From CAZTLI01 sp964614375 (lineage in GTDB: Bacteria; Chloroflexota; Anaerolineae; Aggregatilineales; Phototrophicaceae): a stretch of 31,092 nucleotides of DNA. The translations under genes and the position numbers were made by a program. The stretch spans positions 1-31,092 of the forward strand of contig CAZTLI010000008.1 in NCBI GenBank assembly GCA_964614375.1. Direction: 5' to 3'. Positions within the stretch are counted from its first letter, which is position 1. Every line of letters starts with the position of its first letter. The notes under the pieces are model-generated. The model saw only the letters and a program-made list of their open reading frames with translations. It did not search any database and had not been told where the DNA came from. Shown here piece by piece: positions 24,372 to 31,092 of this stretch.

Positions 24372-25574
24372 TTGGTAAATTTTTACGAATCAGTGTATGC
24401 TATCGCTGCCCACAATGCGCCAAGATGGATGAAAAAACTCGTAGACCACATCGACACATCAATCGACTGGCAAATGCTTCCCCGGTTGAGCCACATGGTG
24501 CTGCAACAGGCGCTCACTATCCAGCAGATTCCCGCCCCAACGTTCCACGAATCAGCGCGTGCGGCCTATGTTGCTGATCAATTTGACAGGTTGAACTTGA
24601 CCGAAATTCATGTCGATGATCGGCACAATGTCTATGGGTTACTTCCGGGCAACAATCACACTGGGCCGGGCCTCATGGTGATGGCCCATACCGATACCGT
24701 CTTTTCAGCAGAAACGGACCTCGCCACCCGCAAAGACAATGGCACAATCTATGGGCCGGGTCTGGGTGACAACAGTGTGGGGGTCGCCGCATTATTGGGA
24801 TTAGCCGAAGCCTTGCGCGACTGGCAAATCACGCCAGCGTGCAACCTGTGGTTTGTCGCGACCAGCCGCGAAGAAGGTCTCGGCGATTTAGGGGGCATCA
24901 AACAAGCCTTTGCACGCATGAAGCCGCACATCGGCCTGGTCATCAATATAGAGGGATTGGCTTTTGGGCATGTATATCATGCGGGTATCGCGGTGCGACG
25001 CTTACACATTACAGCACATACCGAAGGCGGGCATAGCTGGCTGCACTTTGGACGACCCAGCGCCGCCCATGCCATCGTGATATTGACCATCAATCCGCCC
25101 TCGACGCCGCGCACGACCTATAACATCGGCATGTTAGAAGGCGGACAGGGTATCAATGTCATCGCCAGTGAAGCCGGGTTGTGGCTCGACTTACGTTCCG
25201 AAGACCAGGATACGCTACAAGCGATAGAAAATCAGGTGCGTGCCCATATCACCCGACTCCAGACCGATGACCTGACATTCAATATCGACGTGGTGGGTGA
25301 CCGTCCCGCCGGGGCAATCCCACCCGACCATCCGCTCATCATCGGCGCACGCCATGCGCTCTCCGTTGTCGGCATAAATGGGACACTCGAAACAGGCAGC
25401 ACAGACGCCAACATTCCCTTGTCACAGAACTGCCCTGCGGTCACAATTGGCATCACACGCGGCGGCAATGCCCATCGACTCGATGAGTTTGTAGAAGTCG
25501 CGCCAATTCGTGCAGGAATGCGCCAATTTATCACCCTTACCTTAGCCGCCGCTGTTTACCAGAGCCAGCTATGA
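24372..25574 (+). CDS. M20-family metallopeptidase
   Basis: 400 aa. TTG start with AGGGGTAGAA just upstream; a stop codon lies immediately before it. Zinc-site features: MAHTDTVF (H106, D108), GPGLGDNSVG (D133), SREEGLG (E167/E168), and a late H in GGNAHRLDEF. The dimerisation domain follows GGHSWLHFG (about residue 215). PepT/CPG2-like enzymes cleave peptides or amide bonds of small substrates; the specificity cannot be read here. No signal peptide, so cytoplasmic. Confidence 0.85.
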   Translation: MVNFYESVYAIAAHNAPRWMKKLVDHIDTSIDWQMLPRLSHMVLQQALTIQQIPAPTFHESARAAYVADQFDRLNLTEIHVDDRHNVYGLLPGNNHTGPGLMVMAHTDTVFSAETDLATRKDNGTIYGPGLGDNSVGVAALLGLAEALRDWQITPACNLWFVATSREEGLGDLGGIKQAFARMKPHIGLVINIEGLAFGHVYHAGIAVRRLHITAHTEGGHSWLHFGRPSAAHAIVILTINPPSTPRTTYNIGMLEGGQGINVIASEAGLWLDLRSEDQDTLQAIENQVRAHITRLQTDDLTFNIDVVGDRPAGAIPPDHPLIIGARHALSVVGINGTLETGSTDANIPLSQNCPAVTIGITRGGNAHRLDEFVEVAPIRAGMRQFITLTLAAAVYQSQL

Positions 25575-25653
25575 TATGATGTATTGAGTACACGCAAGGG
25601 ATTGTTCATCGTTGTCTCTTACATAACAGACATCAATCAGATTCACTTCGCAA

Positions 25654-25678
25654 AGGAGGGAGGCGGTTGACAACCGCC
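25654..25678 (+). promoter_or_regulatory. Ribosome site bridged to the start codon by a hairpin
   Basis: AGGAGGG (25654-25660) is 26 bases from the ATG at 25687. A perfect seven-base stem GGCGGTT/AACCGCC with a three-base loop (25662-25678) fills most of the gap, leaving an effective spacing of nine bases when folded. Compare the rpsT leader. Confidence 0.5.
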
Positions 25679-25686
25679 GCAGCGTT

Positions 25687-26520
25687 ATGACCCAAATCAA
25701 TCTTCTCGTTGCCGTGACTGAAGTTCGCGCCAAAGTGTATTATCAGAATTTGTCGTCGGTGAAGGATTTTAATCTTCAAATCGCCACCAATTTTGATGAT
25801 GCCCTTGCCCTGCTAGCTGACCGCGATCATCGCATTGACCTGTTTGTGATAGATAACAATCTACTGGAACAATTTGACCTGATTCGCGAAATTCGCCACA
25901 CCTATCCCCGTCTCATCATCATTCTGGTTGACGAAGAGGCCGATTTTGGCCTACCCGGACAGGCCGATGATATTTCGACTGACCCCTTTAAAGACAATGA
26001 TTTGGTGAAACGTATCAACGCCCTCATGAGTGACCGCCGGATGGAAACCCTGCGTTCGGACAGCTTGCCAGCAGTACGCGAAGTCGCGAAAGTCTTGCGA
26101 AACGCCAGCGGTGTGGTCGGTAAGCAGCAAGCGGCTGTCGATGCGGCGATGGAACTGGGTTATGACTATGTGGCTTATTACCATCGCGAAGATGGCGAAC
26201 TGCGCTTAAAAGCCCACTCAGGCCCCAATGCGATTAAAGCCATTGCGCCCAAACGTGCGGAAAATGACCTGATTACATGGGTCGCCGAAAAGAGTCAAAC
26301 GCGAATCGCGGCGTATGGCGATGAACTCAATCATCCGCTGGTCAGCAAAGGCCGTTTAGGTGCCGTTGCCTGTGTACCGGTGATATTCGATAGTCAACTC
26401 TATGGCGTCCTGACCGCCTGTAACGACAATCCTGACGCCGTAGTCCAGGATAATGTCCTGATGTTAGAACTCATCAGCGCACAATTGGCAGCAGCAATCA
26501 AAAAAGAACTCACGGGTTAA
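25687..26520 (+). CDS. Receiver-like and GAF-domain protein
   Basis: 277 aa. Residues 1-115 have receiver topology (D56 in LFVIDNN, late Lys in DPFKDND) but no acidic pair at the first strand. A linker helix leads to a GAF domain (about 140-275: AAVDAAMELGYDYVAYYHRE, then GRLGAVACVPVIFDSQLYGV and ISAQLAAAI). There is no output domain, so it probably senses a ligand and signals through a partner. Ends three bases from the convergent aminotransferase. Confidence 0.75.
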   Translation: MTQINLLVAVTEVRAKVYYQNLSSVKDFNLQIATNFDDALALLADRDHRIDLFVIDNNLLEQFDLIREIRHTYPRLIIILVDEEADFGLPGQADDISTDPFKDNDLVKRINALMSDRRMETLRSDSLPAVREVAKVLRNASGVVGKQQAAVDAAMELGYDYVAYYHREDGELRLKAHSGPNAIKAIAPKRAENDLITWVAEKSQTRIAAYGDELNHPLVSKGRLGAVACVPVIFDSQLYGVLTACNDNPDAVVQDNVLMLELISAQLAAAIKKELTG

Positions 26521-26523
26521 GAA

Positions 26524-27783
26524 CTACATCGACATTAACGCCGCAATCAAACGATCAATCTCGTCGTGCGTGTTATAGTGCGCTAATCCAATCCGCACCA
26601 TGCCGTGTTCGCTGCGATTCAGGCGTTCCATAATCTCTACCGCGTAATAATTACCATGCCAGACGTAGATATGTCGTTCGGCGAGATGCGTTGCGATTTC
26701 TTCAGGTGTATAACCTTCACGCACAAACGCTACAGTGGGCACCCGCTGCCCATAACGGGTTGGGTCGGTAATGCCTGCTATCGTCACACCCGGAACAGCC
26801 GCCAATGCTGCAATAAGATTAGCCGCCAATTCACGCTCATACACACTAATTGCGGTCATGGCCTGTTTGAGTACGAGGCGACGTCCTGCATAATTGCCGT
26901 TTAATTGCGGTGGGTTATCCATTGCCTCTGCCACACTAGCCAGATAGTTTAACGCCGCGCCGACACCGGCAATCGTCTCAAAACTCGGCGTACCCGTTTC
27001 CCATCGTTCGGGCGCGGTATCTTTCGCCGGACGCACTTTATAGGCGGGCAAGCTTTGCAGCAAATCATAGCGTCCCCACATCAGGCCGATGTGCGGGCCG
27101 AAGAATTTATAGGCGGAACACAACAAAAAGTCGCAACCTATCGCCTGTACATCTATCGGCACATGCGGCGCGCTCTGTACCGCATCCACGATATGTAACG
27201 CACCGACTGCGTGCGCCATCTCCGCGATCTGGTTAATGGGATTGATTGTGCCCACCGCATTTGACGCATGAACCGTCGCCACAATTCGGGTTCGTTCGCT
27301 CAATGCCGCTTCCAACGACGCCATATCCAACGTGCAATCTTCCACCCGAATAGCGACTTTGCGGATCGTTAAATCGTTATCGCTGGCAATTCGCAGCCAG
27401 GGCGATACATTGGCATCATGATCCATGCAGGTGATGACAATTTCGTCGCCAGCCGACAACGTTTTCGCCAAAGCCCGACTTAAGCTAAAATTGAGTGTGG
27501 TCATATTGGGGCCGAACACAATTTCGTCCGCAGATGGGGCATTGAAAAAATCAGCGGCAATCTCACGCACACTGGCGACCATTTCATCGTTGCGTCGGCT
27601 GGTGGCGAACGCCCCACCAGCATTGGCATTCTTATGCAGATAGTAGTCCGTCACCGCATCAATGACCGATTGTGAAACCTGTGTTCCGGCGGGGTTATCT
27701 AAAAACACGGGTATGATGTCATCAGCAGCAGGTAGATTTAACGACGGAAATTGAGCACGAATACGTTGTACATCAAAAGCCAT
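26524..27783 (-). CDS. Class V aminotransferase, cysteine-desulfurase-like (VC1184 type)
   Basis: 419 aa. The PLP lysine is K226 in LLCSAYKFFGPHIG and the PLP-binding aspartate D200 in LHIVDAVQSAPH. The fold matches SufS/CsdA, but the loop that should hold the catalytic cysteine reads YVWHGNYYAVE, with no Cys. This fits the VC1184-like subfamily, whose reaction is not established, so sulfur mobilisation is doubtful. Confidence 0.85.
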   Translation of the reverse strand: MAFDVQRIRAQFPSLNLPAADDIIPVFLDNPAGTQVSQSVIDAVTDYYLHKNANAGGAFATSRRNDEMVASVREIAADFFNAPSADEIVFGPNMTTLNFSLSRALAKTLSAGDEIVITCMDHDANVSPWLRIASDNDLTIRKVAIRVEDCTLDMASLEAALSERTRIVATVHASNAVGTINPINQIAEMAHAVGALHIVDAVQSAPHVPIDVQAIGCDFLLCSAYKFFGPHIGLMWGRYDLLQSLPAYKVRPAKDTAPERWETGTPSFETIAGVGAALNYLASVAEAMDNPPQLNGNYAGRRLVLKQAMTAISVYERELAANLIAALAAVPGVTIAGITDPTRYGQRVPTVAFVREGYTPEEIATHLAERHIYVWHGNYYAVEIMERLNRSEHGMVRIGLAHYNTHDEIDRLIAALMSM

Positions 27784-27883
27784 TTTTGCACCTTAATTAT
27801 CAAACCAATAAATGCGATAATTGTAGCGTATACCGCAGTACAAGATAGAACCAATGTGACAATGAGTTAGAAAAAGGGAAGCC

Positions 27884-29494
27884 GTGTCTGGATCAATTGA
27901 TTTGCTGGCGCAAAATCGTCTATTGACTGAAGAAGTCAAGCGACGTGTCAACCAGATATCTGCAATCAACATGGTCGCAGCGGCAGTAGGTTTGTCGCTC
28001 GATCTGAGTAAAACGCTCGAAACCGCACTACAGGCCACAGTCGATGTCACGGGGGCCGATGCCGGCGGCATTAGCTTACTCGATAAAGAAGTGGGTGAGG
28101 TTGTGCTGCGGGCGCAGTTGGGTTGGATACAGGATTTTGTCTCTAATCCGATGCGTGTGCCTATTAATCAAGGCATGTCGGGACAGGTCATCCAACAAAA
28201 CAACATCGTGGTCTATAACACCCTCGACGGCACAGAGTCCTATGCCGTACCCAGCTTCCGCGATGAGCACTTCCGCTCGATTGCCATGGCGCCGATGCAC
28301 GCGCGCGGCGAAATTATCGGTATCATCAGCATCATGAGTCATACACCGAATCGCTTCGATAATGATTTACAGGATGTGCTGCGGGTCGTTGCAGATACGG
28401 TAGGCGTCGCGATTGATAACGCGCACCTGTATGAAACACACGTCGAAAATGAACGACGCCTATCCGCCATTTTGCAGTCTACTGCCGATGGTATTATCGC
28501 CACCGACAGCAACAGCCGTATTACAATGGTCAATCATACTGCCGAAACGATGCTGGACATTAAATCGTCCGAGGTGATAGATATGCCCTTGCGCGAAATC
28601 CCCGTGCCGGCGCGGGTGCGCGATCAATTGCTCTTTGCATTATCTTCAACCGCAGAGGAGCGCAACAAATCGTTCCATGTCTCGCTTGAAAGTGGGCGAG
28701 TCCTGTCCATTTTGGTATCGCCGGTGTTTGTTGAAAGTCAGGTGAAGCAAGATAAACTCAAAGATGGTTGGCTGCTGGTGCTGCAAGATGTTACCCACCT
28801 GCATGAGGCGGAAGTGGCCCGCGCGGAATTCATTCAAGCCGCCGCCCACGACATGCGGAATCCACTCAGCGTGACCCAGAGTTCACTGGTCATGCTGGAA
28901 AGTATGGTTGAGTCAGACGATGCAACTGTCGCTGAAATTTTCGATATTGCGACACAGGGTATACATCGCTTACAGCGCATGATTGATGAATTGTTCACGC
29001 TGGAACGCATTGAAAGTGGGCATGATGTCAATTTGCAGCCCGTTGAAATCCGCGGTTTGTGCCACGAAGTGAGCGCCGAAATCAAGGGCTTGCTTAAAGA
29101 AAAACCCATGAATTACACTCAACAAATCGCACCCGATGTGCCCTCAGAAGTCGCACTAGATCGCGCATGGATTAGCCGCGCAATTCATAACTATTTAGAG
29201 AATGCCGTCAAATACTCGCCTGCGGGCAGCGATGTCCAGTTGCATGTCTATGTCCAATCGCCGATGCTGCATATCGAAGTGGTAGACAACGGGCCCGGTA
29301 TCGCCCTGGCTGCCCAATCGCATGTGTTTGACCGCTTCTATCGGCTTGATAATGATTCCGCAGTCAAAGGCACGGGTTTAGGATTGGCAATAGTCAAATC
29401 GATTGCCGATTTGCACGGCGGGTCAGTCTATGTGCAAAGCAAACCCGGCAGTGGCGCGACCTTCGGCATCCGGCTGCCGCTGGCCCAGAACTAA
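27884..29494 (+). CDS. GAF-PAS sensor histidine kinase
   Basis: 536 aa, GTG start with AAAAAGGGAAG upstream. GAF domain (about 25-185), PAS domain (about 190-310), HisKA with H322 in AAAHDMRNPLS, and HATPase with N-box NYLENAVKYS (about 436-445), G1 DNGPGI and G2 GTGLGLAI. All catalytic boxes are intact. No transmembrane segment, so it senses cytoplasmic cues. No response regulator is adjacent. Its stop overlaps the convergent ABC gene by three bases. Confidence 0.93.
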   Translation: MSGSIDLLAQNRLLTEEVKRRVNQISAINMVAAAVGLSLDLSKTLETALQATVDVTGADAGGISLLDKEVGEVVLRAQLGWIQDFVSNPMRVPINQGMSGQVIQQNNIVVYNTLDGTESYAVPSFRDEHFRSIAMAPMHARGEIIGIISIMSHTPNRFDNDLQDVLRVVADTVGVAIDNAHLYETHVENERRLSAILQSTADGIIATDSNSRITMVNHTAETMLDIKSSEVIDMPLREIPVPARVRDQLLFALSSTAEERNKSFHVSLESGRVLSILVSPVFVESQVKQDKLKDGWLLVLQDVTHLHEAEVARAEFIQAAAHDMRNPLSVTQSSLVMLESMVESDDATVAEIFDIATQGIHRLQRMIDELFTLERIESGHDVNLQPVEIRGLCHEVSAEIKGLLKEKPMNYTQQIAPDVPSEVALDRAWISRAIHNYLENAVKYSPAGSDVQLHVYVQSPMLHIEVVDNGPGIALAAQSHVFDRFYRLDNDSAVKGTGLGLAIVKSIADLHGGSVYVQSKPGSGATFGIRLPLAQN

Positions 29495-30246
29495 GCGCGG
29501 TCGATCGCCTCACGAATGCGACGTACCAGCCGATTGAATGGATCGGTATAGGTCTGTTCAAGCTGTCGTGGACGCGACAACTCGACTGCCACATCAGCGA
29601 TAATCCGCCCCGGACGATGACTCATCACCAGCACACGGTCTGAAAGCAGCACCGCTTCACGTATATCATGCGTGACCATAAAGACCGTTTGCCGGGATTG
29701 TGCCAGCATCCGCAGCAAGTCCAAACTGATTTTCTCGCGCGTCATGGCGTCTAATGCACCAAAAGGTTCATCCAAAAGCAGTACATCCGGCTCTTGTATT
29801 AAGACGCGCCCCAGAGCCACCCGTTGTGCCATGCCGCCAGATAACTCCCCTGGATAGGCCGCTTCAAAGCCGACTAAACCTAATCCCGGCAGCAAATTCG
29901 TCGCGCGCTGCTGCCGTACTGCCTTCGTCACACCTGCCAGTTCCAACGGTAACGCAATGTTGTCGATGACGGTGCGCCAGGGCATTAAATTGGCATCCTG
30001 GAACATAATCCCGATGCGTGAGGACGGTTCGGTAATGGGCTGGCTATCGAATAACGCGCGGCCTTGCGTTGGCTGCTGCAATCCCGCCAGAATGCGTACC
30101 AACGTGCTCTTGCCACATCCACTTGGCCCCACAAGAGAAACAAATTCCCTGGCGGCTATGTCAAACTTGACCGGGCCAAGCGCCGGGAGAATCCCTCCCC
30201 CCGGCGCGCGATAGGCAGCGGTGACATCCTGTACAGCAAGCGGCAT
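29491..30246 (-). CDS. ABC transporter ATPase of the nitrate/sulfonate/taurine class
   Basis: 251 aa. Walker A GPSGCGKST (about 39-47), Q-loop MFQDANLMPW, signature LSGGMAQRVALGR, Walker B VLLLDEPFGALD and switch His in MVTHDIREA. The PWR after the Q-loop and the short length fit the SsuB/TauB/ThiY-type group. It powers import with the binding protein encoded four bases upstream; the permease is not in the window. Confidence 0.92.
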   Translation of the reverse strand: MPLAVQDVTAAYRAPGGGILPALGPVKFDIAAREFVSLVGPSGCGKSTLVRILAGLQQPTQGRALFDSQPITEPSSRIGIMFQDANLMPWRTVIDNIALPLELAGVTKAVRQQRATNLLPGLGLVGFEAAYPGELSGGMAQRVALGRVLIQEPDVLLLDEPFGALDAMTREKISLDLLRMLAQSRQTVFMVTHDIREAVLLSDRVLVMSHRPGRIIADVAVELSRPRQLEQTYTDPFNRLVRRIREAIDRA

Positions 30247-30249
30247 CGC

Positions 30250-31092
30250 CTATTCCTCGTCCATCATGCCAGGGACAAACGCATTGGTGAATGCTGCTTC
30301 GAGGTCAATTTCGCCTTCCAGGAAACCCATTGTTTGCAACGTCGTCTGCGTGATTTCCCACGACGGCAGTTCACTATAGCCCAGCACATCGGCATCCCAT
30401 AAATCAATGGTGTTGAGCAAGACGATGAATTGAGTCACATCTGCCGCGTCAAAGTCATTGGTGAGGATTTGCCCCAGCGCAACACGGCTCTCCGCCACAA
30501 TTTCACGCGGCGGATTGGTCGCCAGCAGTTCATTCTGGGCAACCGCCGCCCCTTCGAGCGCCAATCGGAAATCGTCGCTTAAGGGCAGATTATCTACATA
30601 ACCCGCAGACAGCAAATATGCCTCCGCCGGGTTGTTGATGACATCGCGCAGTCCCCGGTCAAAAGCCGTCACCACCGCCTGTACCAGATCGGGATCGTTG
30701 GCAATCGTTTCTTCATTTGTGATAAGCCCGTTAGACACAAGGTCAGCCGCTTCGGAAACCGGGAACACGTCCACACCCGTCAAATCGCCACATTCGCCCG
30801 CAGCCGCACGCTGGTTGATTTGCAGCGGTTCGTTGTTGATATACACCACTGCCGCCTCCACACCGCCCACACAGACCACTTCCGCCGCATTGAAGCCAAT
30901 TGGTTCAAGGTCAACGTCAGTTTGCGTCATATCATGTGCTGCCAGCAGCGCGACCACACCACTGTAGGATGCGCCAAACAGACCCGGTATACCCACGTTA
31001 TGTCCGGCAAGGTCGCTGACGCTGGTAAATTCGCCACCCGCAGGCACGGCAATCCCCACCGGAAATTGCTGAAACCATTCATAAACAAAAAC
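30250..31092 (-). CDS. NMT1/SsuA-type substrate-binding protein (N-terminus beyond window)
   Basis: 281 residues are visible; the frame is open to the window edge, so the signal peptide and first strands are missing. SVSDLAGHNVGIPGLFGAS is the typical start of the second part of lobe 1 in NMT1/THI5-like and sulfonate-binding proteins, and DLVQAVVTAFDRGLRDVINNP is the usual hinge-proximal helix. Near-coupled to the ATPase. The ligand could be a sulfonate, nitrate, or a pyrimidine precursor; nothing here decides. Confidence 0.85.
   Translation of the reverse strand, partial: VFVYEWFQQFPVGIAVPAGGEFTSVSDLAGHNVGIPGLFGASYSGVVALLAAHDMTQTDVDLEPIGFNAAEVVCVGGVEAAVVYINNEPLQINQRAAAGECGDLTGVDVFPVSEAADLVSNGLITNEETIANDPDLVQAVVTAFDRGLRDVINNPAEAYLLSAGYVDNLPLSDDFRLALEGAAVAQNELLATNPPREIVAESRVALGQILTNDFDAADVTQFIVLLNTIDLWDADVLGYSELPSWEITQTTLQTMGFLEGEIDLEAAFTNAFVPGMMDEE

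Overview
The window looks like a chromosomal segment of a Chloroflexota bacterium, probably Anaerolineae-like. This is inferred from the style of the housekeeping genes (a TPR protein with a disordered middle and one C-terminal membrane helix, a DUF3179 protein, GAF/PAS histidine kinase, pseudo-receivers) and cannot be proven without a search. No rRNA, tRNA or CRISPR array was seen.

Layout. (1) 1-1486, minus: the N-terminal half of a large SNF2-like helicase, cut by the window edge, followed by about 850 bases without a convincing gene. (2) 2306-9117: an ArsR-type operator-like palindrome, a broken HisKA_3 sensor kinase, a NarL/FixJ response regulator, and a three-gene molybdoenzyme operon in the order ferredoxin subunit, NrfD-type anchor, catalytic subunit. 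This matches the ttrS-ttrR-ttrBCA layout, and the catalytic subunit looks TtrA-like. (3) 9187-11670: molybdenum-cofactor genes (FmdE-like, mobA, moaA). mobA is broken twice, by an in-frame TGA and by a ~261-bp non-autonomous IS200/IS605-type element that still carries an omega-RNA-like right end. (4) 12028-20129: a large arsenic locus: ACR3 arsenite pump with a small Cys-rich protein, four ArsR-family regulators (one a chimera with the N-terminus of an Mrp-type protein), a dicluster ferredoxin, and the operon arsD-arsA-ylbF-like-ylbF-like-fmdB-like-thioredoxin-like. (5) 20634-31092: ordinary chromosomal genes: DUF3179, TPR protein, rpsT, pseudo-response regulators, an M20 peptidase, a class V aminotransferase, a histidine kinase, and an ABC importer of the nitrate/sulfonate/taurine class cut by the right edge.

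How it fits together. The arsenic locus imports no obvious foreign machinery but shows a shared regulatory design. Three promoters (ACR3, one arsR, arsD) carry the same module: TGTCA-N11-TGACA, then exactly 20 bases, then TTCTATATAAA. The two divergent arsR promoters carry ATTCA-N6-(T/A)GAAT exactly 39 bases on the other side of the TGTCA/TGACA site. The same ATTCA-N6-TGAAT palindrome lies just upstream of the molybdoenzyme regulon, which suggests (inference) that the TtrA-like enzyme belongs to arsenic physiology. The strongest candidates for something undescribed are this rigid regulatory module, the TtrA-like enzyme tied to arsenic genes, the arsDA operon extended by YlbF/FmdB/thioredoxin-like proteins with cysteine-pair tails, and the omega-RNA-bearing mini-element in mobA.
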